A stretch of DNA of 64,000 bases from positions 310,001-374,000 of the forward strand of contig CAWKAP010000006.1 of NCBI GenBank assembly GCA_963847675.1, in the 5' to 3' direction. This DNA is from JADJWR01 sp963847675. GTDB taxonomy: Bacteria; Pseudomonadota; Gammaproteobacteria; Burkholderiales; Burkholderiaceae_F. Below are positions 8,915 through 17,195 of the stretch, in pieces. The position numbers and the translations under genes are program-made. The notes under the pieces are model-generated. The model had not been told where the DNA came from and searched no databases. It saw only the letters and a list, made by a program, of their open reading frames with translations. Numbering within the stretch: the first letter of the stretch is position 1; each line of letters opens with the position of its first letter.

Positions 8915-10150
8915 GTGACCGATCGAGTCGCCAATCGGACCCGGGGCATAGCGCCTTTCTACGTGATGGAGATCGTCAAGGAAGCGCAACGCCTTTCCGA
9001 CGCGGGCCGATCCATCGTTCACCTGAGCATTGGCGAGCCCGACTTCACGGCACCGCCGCCGGTCCAGGCCGCGGCGCGACGGGCCATCGATGCCGGGCTG
9101 ACGCAATACACGCCCGCTTTGGGAACGAGCGCGCTGCGCGAAGCGATCGCCGCGGATTACGGTCGCCAGTTTCGGCTGGCCTTAGACCCGGACCGTGTCG
9201 TGGTCACCGCGGGAGCCTCCGGCGCTTTGCTGCTCGCCATGGCGGCGCTGCTCGAGCGCGATCGCAATGTGCTGATGCCCGATCCGAGCTATCCATGCAA
9301 TCGGCATTTCGCGGCCGTCTTCGAAGGCCACGCGCAACTCATGCCCTGCGGACCGGAAACGCGCTTCCAGCCGACCGCTGAAATGATCGAAGACGCGTGG
9401 ACTGAGCGCAGCGCCGGCGTTCTGCTCGCTTCTCCATCGAACCCGACCGGCACTTCCGTTGAACCACGCACTCTGGCGGCGATCGCCGATACGGTGCGCC
9501 GGCATGGCGGTTTCCTCATCGTCGATGAGATCTACCTGGGCCTCACCTATGACGGCCCGCCATCCACCGCGCTGGCGCTGCCCGGGGACGTCCTGACGTT
9601 AGGCAGCTTTTCCAAGTACTTCAGCATGACCGGCTGGCGCCTTGGCTGGCTGGTCGCGCCACCGTCGCTGGTGCCGACGCTGGAGAAACTGGCTCAGAAC
9701 CTCTTCATCTGCCCTTCGGCGATTGCCCAGCATGCGGCGCTGGCCTGCTTCTCCGCAGAGGCACTGGCTATCTATGAGGAGCGCCGCGAGGAATTTCGCC
9801 GCCGGCGTGACTTCCTGGTGCCCGCACTGCGGGGGCTTGGCTTCGAGATCCCGGCAGTGCCCGATGGCGCCTTTTATATCTATTCGGACGTCAGCCGGTT
9901 CGGAATGAACAGCTGGGATTTCGCCATGACGCTTCTACGTGAAACGGGTGTCTGCGTCGTCCCGGGCCGCGACTTCGGACAAGCCGAAACCGATCGCTAT
10001 GTGCGGATTTCATACGCCAACAAGCGGGAAAACCTGGAAAAGGCCGTCAACCTGATGGGCAGCTACCTGCAGCGCCCCATTACGGCAGCGGCGCGGAGCG
10101 GCCCCGGGAGAGGACGGATGAGCAAAGCGCCGGGAAGTGGTTCGTTGTAG
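8915..10150 (+). CDS. Class I/II PLP-dependent aminotransferase
   Basis: Fold-type I aminotransferase of 411 residues starting at GTG, with GGAG about seven bases upstream. Seen motifs: the N-terminal SIGEPDFTAP, the PLP phosphate region TAGASGALLLA, SPSNPTGTSV with the PLP-ring Asn, IVDEIYLGLTY with the pyridine-binding Asp, and SFSKYFSMTGWRLGW with the Schiff-base Lys234. The C-terminal Arg in DRYVRISYA binds the substrate carboxylate. It resembles the aspartate/aromatic-type enzymes widespread in betaproteobacteria, but the amino-donor preference cannot be read from sequence. The last 25 residues are a Gly/Ser/Arg-rich tail beyond the usual end. Convergent with the next gene, 23 bases apart. 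Confidence 0.88.
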   Translation: MTDRVANRTRGIAPFYVMEIVKEAQRLSDAGRSIVHLSIGEPDFTAPPPVQAAARRAIDAGLTQYTPALGTSALREAIAADYGRQFRLALDPDRVVVTAGASGALLLAMAALLERDRNVLMPDPSYPCNRHFAAVFEGHAQLMPCGPETRFQPTAEMIEDAWTERSAGVLLASPSNPTGTSVEPRTLAAIADTVRRHGGFLIVDEIYLGLTYDGPPSTALALPGDVLTLGSFSKYFSMTGWRLGWLVAPPSLVPTLEKLAQNLFICPSAIAQHAALACFSAEALAIYEERREEFRRRRDFLVPALRGLGFEIPAVPDGAFYIYSDVSRFGMNSWDFAMTLLRETGVCVVPGRDFGQAETDRYVRISYANKRENLEKAVNLMGSYLQRPITAAARSGPGRGRMSKAPGSGSL

Positions 10151-10173
10151 CCCCCGGCGGGGAATCGCGACGG

Positions 10174-11070
10174 TCAGCTCACCGGGCGACGATCGGCTCC
10201 TGCGGTGCGCTGGAAAGGGCTTGCCCCGACAGGTTGAAGTTCGGCGGCCAGAGCACTGCGGCCCGCGCCCCCGCTTGCCGCAGGCCCCGCGGCAAGCGCC
10301 TCGCGCGGACGGCCTCCGGCGGCCAGCTTGATGCGCGCCATCTCTCCGAGAACGCGGGCCGCATATCCGCCATCATCCGGGAGGTTGCCCGCGCCGACAT
10401 ACAACTGCAGCCCTCGCTCGATCGATCCTCCGCGTTGGATCAGGTCCTTGAGGATCTCGGAGCCCACCCTGAGGTTGGCGATCGGGTCGAGGGCCGCATG
10501 ATCGCCGCCATGCAGGAGGAACTTGTCGCTATGAACGCGCGTCAGCACCTGCATCAGGCCCTGCGCGCCGACCGGGCTCTGGGCAAACGGATTCAGGCTC
10601 GACTCGACCGCCGTCACAGCGAGGATCAGGATGGGGTCGATGCCGATCGAGCGACCCGTGTTGAATGCTTCGCCGACGATCTGGCGCACGGCATTCTCCG
10701 CGACGCGGTAGCGGCGGGATAGATAGCGGGTGACGCGCTCTTGCGCCGGGTCCGCCGCGACGGCGGGTTGCGCAGACATCCAGCCGCCCCTGCGGTCCGC
10801 GCGAGACTCGCGCTCAGCGGGCGAGTCGGCGTCCCCGGTCGACGCCGTGACGACGGCCGGCCCCGGCATCGCCAGCGACCCGGCGACTGCCATCACATGC
10901 TCCCTTGCCTGCTCGCTGCCGAACAGGGCAATGGCCGCCGACAGTGTCAGGATGCCGGTCATCCCGATGGTCCCGCGGCCGAGGATCACGATCCCTCGAC
11001 CGACATCGCGGCCCGCGGTAATCAGGGCTGCCGAGGTCGGCAACCACGCTTTCTCATTCAGCAACGACAT
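10174..11070 (-). CDS. Lytic transglycosylase (SLT domain), membrane-anchored
   Basis: A 298-residue cell-wall enzyme that cleaves the MurNAc-GlcNAc bond with anhydro-ring formation. The start at 11070 is set by a perfect AGGAGG five bases upstream; the longer reading from 11109 lacks one. A hydrophobic segment at about 38-51 (TGILTLSAAIALFG) is a signal anchor. The SLT domain covers about 135-255: LILAVTAVESSLNPFAQSP with catalytic Glu156, then PVGAQGLMQV and the C-terminal YVGAGNLPDDGGYAARVL, where the usual YNxG motif reads YVGAG. The Ala/Gly-rich tail is of low complexity. It stands alone, convergent with the aminotransferase. Confidence 0.85.
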   Translation of the reverse strand: MSLLNEKAWLPTSAALITAGRDVGRGIVILGRGTIGMTGILTLSAAIALFGSEQAREHVMAVAGSLAMPGPAVVTASTGDADSPAERESRADRRGGWMSAQPAVAADPAQERVTRYLSRRYRVAENAVRQIVGEAFNTGRSIGIDPILILAVTAVESSLNPFAQSPVGAQGLMQVLTRVHSDKFLLHGGDHAALDPIANLRVGSEILKDLIQRGGSIERGLQLYVGAGNLPDDGGYAARVLGEMARIKLAAGGRPREALAAGPAASGGAGRSALAAELQPVGASPFQRTAGADRRPVS

Positions 11071-11547
11071 GCGTGCCTCCTTATGCTGAGCGGCCGCCGG
11101 CAATCTCATCGGCTGTCCTCACTCACAGGTTGGTACGTCAGGCGGAGCGTGATACCGTGCTCCGCGCCTTAATCGGACGGCCCGCTTTGCTATTTGCGCG
11201 GACCGCTGCGGGAAACGATGGGATCGGCCGTTTGCCGAAGTTCCCCCATATGATCAATCGGCACCGACCCGCAGCGCGTCCGCCTGTTCGGCAGGTCTGC
11301 CGGTCGGGTCCCGGCTCAACAGAAGCCGCGGAATTCTAGAGGCTGACGCCTCAATGGAAACCGTACCGGCTGTCGGCCTTGATGCAGTGCAACATGGTAC
11401 CAGAACAATCCCTGGGCAGTCCCCTTGTCTGGCGATTCGTGGCATGTATCCGACAAGCGTCCCCGGGCTCGATTGACCTTTCGCGTACACAGGAAGGGTT
11501 TGAGTGAGTAAGCGCAAACTTGTCCGTACAGGCCGACCTGTCAAAAG
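11071..11547. other. Gene-free divergent gap before ubiD
   Basis: About 480 bases with no supportable gene. A small hairpin, ACAGG-CCGA-CCTGT, lies at about 11528-11541, a few bases before the ubiD ATG, and could affect its translation. TTGACC at 11473-11478 is -35-like but has no -10 at 16-18 bases. Promoters for ubiD (right) and the transglycosylase (left) must lie here. Confidence 0.3.
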
Positions 11548-13059
11548 ATGAAGTACGCTGACCTGCGCGACTTCATGGCGCAGCTCGAAGTGCGCGGGGC
11601 CCTTCGCCGCATTCTGGCGCCCGTTTCCCCCGTCCTCGAAATCACGGAGATATGCGATCGGACGCTGCGCGCCGGGGGGCCAGCGCTGCTATTCGAGCGG
11701 CCGGCGGGCGCAACGATCCCGGTGCTGGCCAATCTCTTTGGCACACCCGAGCGTGTTGCACTTGGCATGGGCGCCGATAGCGTGGCGGCGCTGCGCGACG
11801 TCGGCGAACTGCTTGCGGCGCTCAAGGAACCCGAGCCGCCAAGGGGACTGAGAGACGCCCTGAGCAAGGTGGCCTTGCTCAAGGCGGCACTCTGGGACAT
11901 GGCACCCAAGTCCGTTCGATCGGCGCCCTGCCAGCAGGTCGTCTGGGAACTCGGGGATGTCGACCTCGGCAAGCTCCCCGTCCAGACCTGCTGGCCGGGC
12001 GACGCCGGCCCCCTGATCACCTGGGGGCTCGTCGTGACCCGCGGCCCATTCAAGAAAAGACAGAACCTGGGCATCTACCGGCAGCAGGTGATCGGCCGTA
12101 ACCGGCTGGTCATGCGCTGGCTGGCGCACCGCGGCGGCGCGCTGGACTTCCGCGATCACCGTATGGCGCACCCGGGAGCGCCGTTTCCGATCGCAGTGGC
12201 GCTGGGGGCCGACCCGGCGACCATACTGGGTGCCGTCACTCCGGTGCCGGATGCGCTGTCCGAGTACCAGTTCGCCGGACTGCTGCGTGGCGCGCGCACG
12301 GAGACGACGCGGTGCGTAGGCATCGACCTGGACGTGCCAGCCAGCGCCGAAATCGTGCTCGAGGGCCATATCCGGCCTGATCCGGCCAACGCAAACGGCG
12401 AGCTCAGCGCCGCCAACGCCGGATACGAGACCGCGCTCGAAGGACCGTTCGGCGACCACACCGGCTACTACAACGAAGTCGAGCGCTTCCCGGTTTTCAC
12501 CGTGGAACGCATCACGTTGCGCCGCGATCCCATCTATCACTCGACCTACACCGGCAAGCCGCCGGACGAGCCGGCCGTGCTCGGGGTGGCGCTCAACGAG
12601 GTGTTCGTGCCGATCCTGCGCCGGACGTTTCCCGAAATCGTCGACTTCTACCTGCCGCCGGAGGGCTGCAGTTACCGCATGGCGGTCGTGTCGATGCGCA
12701 AGCAGTACCCGGGGCACGCCAAGCGCGTGATGTTCGGCGTGTGGAGCTTCCTGCGCCAGTTCATGTACACCAAGTTCATTGTCGTGGTCGACGACGATGT
12801 CAACGCGCGCGAATGGAAGGAAGTGATCTGGGCGATCACCACCCGCATGGATCCGGCGCGCGACACCGTGCTGGTCGAGAACACGCCGATCGATTACCTG
12901 GACTTCGCCTCGCCGGTGGCCGGACTGGGCAGCAAAATGGGCCTGGACGCGACCAACAAGATGGCCGGCGAGACTGCGCGCGAGTGGGGCCGGCCGATTG
13001 CCATGGACGCTGCGACCAAGGCGCGCATCGATACCATGTGGAGCGAGCTCGGTCTTTAG
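11548..13059 (+). CDS. ubiD: UbiD-family 4-hydroxy-3-polyprenylbenzoate decarboxylase
   Basis: Prenylated-FMN-dependent decarboxylase of ubiquinone synthesis, removing the carboxylate from the polyprenylated 4-hydroxybenzoate ring. 503 residues, close to the 497 of the E. coli enzyme. It begins MKYADLRDFMAQLEVRGALRRI, the standard UbiD start. Other signatures are NLGIYRQQVIGRNRLVMRW with the cofactor-binding Arg, ALEGPFGDHTGYY with the catalytic Glu, YTGKPPDEPAVLG, and KFIVVVDDDVNAREWKEV. Its partner UbiX, which makes the prenylated flavin, is not in this window. The KTSC gene follows by 20 bases and may be co-transcribed. Confidence 0.95.
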   Translation: MKYADLRDFMAQLEVRGALRRILAPVSPVLEITEICDRTLRAGGPALLFERPAGATIPVLANLFGTPERVALGMGADSVAALRDVGELLAALKEPEPPRGLRDALSKVALLKAALWDMAPKSVRSAPCQQVVWELGDVDLGKLPVQTCWPGDAGPLITWGLVVTRGPFKKRQNLGIYRQQVIGRNRLVMRWLAHRGGALDFRDHRMAHPGAPFPIAVALGADPATILGAVTPVPDALSEYQFAGLLRGARTETTRCVGIDLDVPASAEIVLEGHIRPDPANANGELSAANAGYETALEGPFGDHTGYYNEVERFPVFTVERITLRRDPIYHSTYTGKPPDEPAVLGVALNEVFVPILRRTFPEIVDFYLPPEGCSYRMAVVSMRKQYPGHAKRVMFGVWSFLRQFMYTKFIVVVDDDVNAREWKEVIWAITTRMDPARDTVLVENTPIDYLDFASPVAGLGSKMGLDATNKMAGETAREWGRPIAMDAATKARIDTMWSELGL

Positions 13060-13079
13060 CACTCCGGGGGAGAAAGACG

Positions 13080-13298
13080 ATGGCCATTGAACGCAAGCCG
13101 ATCCGCCGCGGCGGCATCAAGTCGGCGGGATATGACCGCGGTGCGCGGGTACTGGAAATCGAGTTCGACAGCGGTTCGGTGATACAGCACACCGCCGTCG
13201 GCGAGGAGATTGCGCGGCGGTTTCTATCCTCCGGAAGCCCGGCCAGCTATTACAAGGACAACATCCAGGAGGAATTCACGGTCCGGCGCGTCAGGTAG
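13080..13298 (+). CDS. KTSC-domain small protein
   Basis: A 72-residue protein too short for confident functional assignment. It matches the pattern of the KTSC domain: a GGIKSAGYD strand, RVLEIEFDSGSVIQHTAVGEEI, then SPASYYKDNIQEEF near the C-terminus. The domain is found alone or beside nucleases and lysyl-tRNA synthetase-like proteins, and its biochemical role is not established. The ATG at 13080 has GGGGGAGAAAG just upstream. It lies 20 bases after ubiD and 9 bases before the next gene, so it is probably in the ubiD transcript. Confidence 0.8.
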   Translation: MAIERKPIRRGGIKSAGYDRGARVLEIEFDSGSVIQHTAVGEEIARRFLSSGSPASYYKDNIQEEFTVRRVR

Positions 13299-13307
13299 AC
13301 GGGGGTC

Positions 13308-13994
13308 ATGTCTGCCGGCGCCGGTCGCGCGCTGATCGTGCTGCTCGTCTCCGCTGTGCCGGCGCTCGCCTGCGGCTCGCAGGAGCGCGCGCCGCCCGCG
13401 CTTGGGCTGTGCCCGCCGGATGCCAGGCGAATCGACAGCTACATGCAGGCACTTTGCGAAGGCGAGGCAGCCCTTGGAAAGGGCAGCGCGCCGCTTGCGC
13501 TCGAGCGTTTCCGGGTCGCCGCGGAGCTGCCCCGCGCGGCAGCCACCAACGAACTGGCCTGGGCGGGCCTGGCCGCTGCCCATTGCCGCGCAGGTCAGTT
13601 CGATGACGGACGGCGATGGGCGGCGCACTTCGCGCAGGCGCGCCGGCTCTGGCTCGGTGAACTCGACTGTGAAGCGGGCGCCAAGGAAGGACGCGCCGCA
13701 ATCAGCCCTTTCGTGCGCAGCCGGATGTGCAGCGAAAGGCTGGTCGCCGATTACGCGCTCGTTCGCGCCAATGCCGGGGCCTCCTATTCGATTGATCTGC
13801 GGACCCGGCTGAATCGCGTCAGCGAAGCGGTCGCGCAGGCATGCGCCACCGAGGGCACGGCGCGGGCCGCTTCGCTCGACGGAGCAGACACGGCCAAGGG
13901 TGCGACGGGAAAGACAAGAGGCAAGAAACGGCGCCGCAGTGCCGGCACAGCGCCGGCTCGCAGCCAGGCGGCGGCAAAGCCGAAACCGGACTAG
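13308..13994 (+). CDS. Uncharacterised exported protein, Cys-rich with basic tail
   Basis: A 228-residue protein I do not recognise. It opens with a Sec-type signal, ALIVLLVSAVPALACGS, whose LAC could be a lipobox. Residues about 40-165 are helical and contain six cysteines (CPPDAR, LCEG, HCRAG, DCEAG, MCSE, QACA) in a layout loosely like a TPR/Sel1-type solenoid. The last 50 residues are Lys/Arg/Ala-rich (KTRGKKRRRSA). Codon use looks like its neighbours. It follows the KTSC gene by 9 bases, and its TAG overlaps the opposing mgtE stop in the sequence CTAG. It is likely a real expressed gene; function unknown. Confidence 0.65.
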   Translation: MSAGAGRALIVLLVSAVPALACGSQERAPPALGLCPPDARRIDSYMQALCEGEAALGKGSAPLALERFRVAAELPRAAATNELAWAGLAAAHCRAGQFDDGRRWAAHFAQARRLWLGELDCEAGAKEGRAAISPFVRSRMCSERLVADYALVRANAGASYSIDLRTRLNRVSEAVAQACATEGTARAASLDGADTAKGATGKTRGKKRRRSAGTAPARSQAAAKPKPD

Positions 13995-15484
13995 CGGAAC
14001 ACGAGCGTCGCCAGCCCGAGGAAGATGAAGAAGCCGCCGGAATCGGTGCTGAAAGTCAGCAGCACCGAGCCGCCGATGGCCGGATCGCGGCCAACCGCGC
14101 GCAACGCCATCGGCACCGCCAGTCCGACGGCCGCGCCGACCAGCATGTTCAGGATCATCGCGAGGAACATGACCACGCCGAGTTGCACGCCATGCGGCGA
14201 GTCGCGATACAGCGTGTAGGCGAACAGCGCCGCGATACCGCCCCAGACCGCGCCGTTGAGCAATGCGATGGAGATCTCCTTCATCACCAGGCGGCGCTGG
14301 TTGTCGCCGATCACCTGCCCGAGCGCGATCGAACGCACCAGCAGCGTCAGCGTCTGGTTGCCCGAGTTGCCGGCGATACCGGCGACGATCGGCATCAGCG
14401 CGGCGAGCGCCACAACCTTGGTGATCGTGCCCTCGAAGGCGTCGATCACGCGGCTGGCGAAGAAGGCGGTGCACAGGTTCACGCCCAGCCACAGCCAGCG
14501 GTTCTGCGCGGACTGCCAGACGCTTGCGAACAGGTCCTCCTCCTCGCGCAGGCCGGCCTTGGCGAACGCTTCCTGCTCGCTTTCCTCGCGGATCACGTCG
14601 ACGACCTCGTCGACGGTCAGTCGTCCGACGAGCCTGCCGTTCGCGTCGACCACCGGCGCCGAAACGAGGTCGTAGCGCTCGAACGCCTGCGCGGCCTCGC
14701 CGGCGTCGTCCACCGGCGACAGCGTCAGGATGTCCGTCTTCATCACGGCCGCCACTTCCGTGTCCGGCTCGTTGATCAGCAGCCGGTCGAGCGGCAGCGC
14801 CCCCTTGAGCAGACCCTCGCGGTCGACCACGAACACCTGGTCGGTATGGCCGGGCAGTTCGTCGAAGCGGCGCAGATAGCGCAGCACCACTTCGAGCGTG
14901 ACGTCGTCGCGGATCGACAGCGGCTCGAAGTCCATCCGCGCACCGACCGAATCCTCCGGATAGCTGAGCGCGGCGTCGAGCTGCGCCCGCTCCTTCGCGG
15001 TGAGATCCCGTGAAATCCTCTCGACCAGCTCCTCGGGCAGCGCCGGCGCCAGATCCGCCAGCTCGTCGGCCTCGAGCGTGCGCGCCGCGGCTTCCAGTTC
15101 CGGCGGGTCCATCGCCTCGATCAGCGACTCGCGGACCGCCTCCGAGACCTCCAGCAGAACGAGGCCGTCGATTTCCGCCTTGACGCTGTCCCACACCAGC
15201 AGGCGCTCCTCGGGGGGCAGCGCCTCGAGCACGTAGGCAATATCGGCCGGATGCAGCCCGTCGACGATCGACTTCAGTTCGGTCAGGTGCTGCCGATGGA
15301 CCAGCGATTCGACCAGCGGCTTCTTGTCCTCGTGCGGCACGTGCTCGCGGTGCAGCAGCGACTCGACGCGCTGCTGCTTGTCGAGCACCGACTGCACGCG
15401 CGCCAGCGCGCGCTGCGCCTCCTCCGGATCGCGCGGCGGCCGTGACGTCGTGATCGACGCCTTGTCGAGCAGAGCCTCGTTCAT
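13991..15484 (-). CDS. mgtE: Magnesium transporter MgtE
   Basis: Mg2+ channel/transporter of 497 residues, a dimer in the inner membrane. Domains in order: cytoplasmic superhelical N domain (about 60-185, with GLHPADIAYVLEALP), two CBS domains (about 190-320, SVGARMDFEPLSI and DILTLSPVDDAGEAAQAF) that sense intracellular Mg2+, and five transmembrane helices (about 345-497). The membrane part has the conserved PIVAGIAGNSGNQTLTL and the pore-lining Asp in RDPAIGGSVLLTF. About 60 N-terminal residues precede the usual start. Convergent with the exported unknown, overlapping by four bases at the stops. No Mg-sensing leader was recognised upstream. Confidence 0.95.
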   Translation of the reverse strand: MNEALLDKASITTSRPPRDPEEAQRALARVQSVLDKQQRVESLLHREHVPHEDKKPLVESLVHRQHLTELKSIVDGLHPADIAYVLEALPPEERLLVWDSVKAEIDGLVLLEVSEAVRESLIEAMDPPELEAAARTLEADELADLAPALPEELVERISRDLTAKERAQLDAALSYPEDSVGARMDFEPLSIRDDVTLEVVLRYLRRFDELPGHTDQVFVVDREGLLKGALPLDRLLINEPDTEVAAVMKTDILTLSPVDDAGEAAQAFERYDLVSAPVVDANGRLVGRLTVDEVVDVIREESEQEAFAKAGLREEEDLFASVWQSAQNRWLWLGVNLCTAFFASRVIDAFEGTITKVVALAALMPIVAGIAGNSGNQTLTLLVRSIALGQVIGDNQRRLVMKEISIALLNGAVWGGIAALFAYTLYRDSPHGVQLGVVMFLAMILNMLVGAAVGLAVPMALRAVGRDPAIGGSVLLTFSTDSGGFFIFLGLATLVFR

Positions 15485-15601
15485 TGCGGGCGGATTCTAG
15501 GCCCCGCACACCGGGCTTCCGCGGCGTCGGGCGCGTGCAAGCGCCACGCCTGTGGCCCGAGGTCTGATACGCGTCGCCATTGCAGCGTGCGCAACGCGCG
15601 C

Positions 15602-15645
15602 GGCCGGCGCCTCGAGCGACCCGCCCCGTGGCGGTGGCGCCGGCC
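15602..15645 (-). terminator. GC-rich hairpin directly after mtgA stop
   Basis: GGCCGGCGCC (15602-15611) and GGCGCCGGCC (15636-15645) are a perfect 10-bp inverted repeat with a 24-base loop, beginning at the base after the mtgA stop codon. There is no T run, so it is at most an RNA-stabilising or Rho-assisted end of the long leftward transcript. Confidence 0.4.
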
Positions 15646-16347
15646 CTAGGGAATCGCGGCGTCGCCCATGTGACGCAGGATCGTGCCCGCGCGACGCGCG
15701 AGATAGTCGGAACCACGGTTCCGGTCGTAGTACTTGGGGCGCGGAAGCATCACTGCCAGTCGTGCTGATTCTTCAGGGCCAAGCCGTGCCGCCGACGTGC
15801 CGAAGTAGTGGCGCGCCGCCGCCTCTGCGCCGAACACACCATCGCCCCATTCGGCAACGTTCAGGTAGACCTCCAGAATGCGCCGCTTGTCCCACAGCGC
15901 TTCGATCATGTAGGTGATGGCAAGCTCCTGTCCCTTGCGCACGTAGCTGCGCTCCGGCGACAGGAACAGATTCTTGGCCAGCTGCTGCGAGATCGTGCTC
16001 CCGCCTCGCGCGGGACGACCACGCTTGCGATTGGCCTCGAGCGCCTTCTGAATGGCGTCCCAGTCCACGCCTTCGTGCTCGATGAAGCGTGCATCCTCGG
16101 CGGCGACCACGGCGCGCTTCAGGTGCGCCGAGATGCCGCCGTAATCGACCCAGACATGCTTCAGCCCGGCGCCGGGCCGGAGCCTTTCGATGCGCGCCCG
16201 CTCGCGCGCCATGAACGCCGTTTCCGCCGGGTCGACCCAGCGGTACAGGACTATCCAGCCGACGTACCAGAGTTGCAGCAGCGCGATGGCCGCGACCGCC
16301 AGCAGCGCCAGCCGCCGGAGCCAGCGGCCGGCCCCCGAAGACTTCAT
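15646..16347 (-). CDS. mtgA: Monofunctional peptidoglycan glycosyltransferase
   Basis: Polymerises lipid II into glycan strands without a transpeptidase domain. 233 residues, the normal size. One N-terminal transmembrane helix (about 12-32) anchors it in the inner membrane. The GT51 fold is clear: VVAAEDARFIEHEGVD with the catalytic Glu, RGGSTISQQLAKNLFLSPERS, and NVAEWGDGVFGAEAAARHYFG. The start overlaps the aroE stop by four bases (ATGA). It is one of several wall genes in the window. Confidence 0.95.
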   Translation of the reverse strand: MKSSGAGRWLRRLALLAVAAIALLQLWYVGWIVLYRWVDPAETAFMARERARIERLRPGAGLKHVWVDYGGISAHLKRAVVAAEDARFIEHEGVDWDAIQKALEANRKRGRPARGGSTISQQLAKNLFLSPERSYVRKGQELAITYMIEALWDKRRILEVYLNVAEWGDGVFGAEAAARHYFGTSAARLGPEESARLAVMLPRPKYYDRNRGSDYLARRAGTILRHMGDAAIP

Positions 16348-17192
16348 CGCGCCGCGGCGCCCTCCGACGCGGCCTCGGCGTTCAGCAGACGACGCAGTTC
16401 CTTGAACACCGGGGTCGTGTCCGGTCGCACGCCGCGCCAGAGGTGAAATGACTCGGCGGCCTGCTCGATCAGCATGCCGAGGCCGTCGCTCACCTTGCGC
16501 GCGCCGCCGCGACTGGCGAGCTGCATGAAGGGAGTCGGCGCCGGCGCATAGAGGAGGTCGTAGGCCAGCGTGCAGTCGTCGAATGTCTCGGCGTCGATCG
16601 GTGGCGTGGTGTGGCTGAGGCTGGTCGCCGTGCCATTGATCACCAGGTCAAAGTGTTCTGCCGGCACCTCGTCGAAGCTGAGCGCCAGCACGCCGAACTC
16701 GTCGGCGAGCTCCTGCGCGCGATCGTGGGTGCGGTTGGCCACCGCAATCCACTTCGGCTTCTCCTCGAGCAGGGACCCGATCAGGCCGCGCACACCGCCG
16801 CCGGCGCCGAGAACGAGAATTGCCGAGTCTTCGATGCGGAACTTCAACCGCTGCGAGACGTCGCGCACGAAGCCAATGCCGTCCGTGTTGTCTCCGGTGA
16901 TGGCGTCGCCGTCGAATTTCAGTGTGTTCACCGCGCCGGCAAGACGCGCCCGTGGCGTGAGCCGATCGGCGAGTTTCGCAGCGTCGAGCTTGAAGGGAAT
17001 CGTCACGTTCAGCCCGCGGTAGCCGGCCTCGCGCAAGCCGAGCGCGAACTCCTCGAAGCCGTCGAGCGGCGCTTCGAGCCGCTCATAGGTGATCGACTGC
17101 CGCGTCTGCTGCGCGAAAAGCCGGTGGATGTCCGGACTCCTGCTGTGCGTGATCGGGTTGCCGACCACGGCGTACTTGTCGGGCTGCTTCAT
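16344..17192 (-). CDS. aroE: Shikimate dehydrogenase
   Basis: NADPH-dependent reduction of 3-dehydroshikimate to shikimate in aromatic amino-acid synthesis. 282 residues. The substrate domain has YAVVGNPITHSRSPDIH and GLNVTIPFKLDAA with the catalytic Lys, then GAVNTLKFDG and GDNTDGIGFV with the catalytic Asp. The dinucleotide loop is VLGAGGGVRG, followed by ANRTHDRAQEL, whose NRT motif is typical for NADP binding. It sits between a TonB-like gene (3-base gap) and mtgA (4-base overlap). The type II dehydroquinase for the preceding pathway step is encoded 8 kb away at 25.3 kb. Confidence 0.95.
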   Translation of the reverse strand: MKQPDKYAVVGNPITHSRSPDIHRLFAQQTRQSITYERLEAPLDGFEEFALGLREAGYRGLNVTIPFKLDAAKLADRLTPRARLAGAVNTLKFDGDAITGDNTDGIGFVRDVSQRLKFRIEDSAILVLGAGGGVRGLIGSLLEEKPKWIAVANRTHDRAQELADEFGVLALSFDEVPAEHFDLVINGTATSLSHTTPPIDAETFDDCTLAYDLLYAPAPTPFMQLASRGGARKVSDGLGMLIEQAAESFHLWRGVRPDTTPVFKELRRLLNAEAASEGAAAR

Positions 17193-17195
17193 CGC

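Noticed and set aside
11254..11544. A 96-codon minus-strand frame before ubiD
   Set aside because: No family resemblance, no ribosome site; the region is better viewed as intergenic.
13224..15716. An 830-codon open frame on the minus strand across mgtE
   Set aside because: It is an alternate-frame artefact of GC-rich mgtE: Arg/Gly/Ala-rich, no family motifs, while the correct frame encodes a full MgtE.
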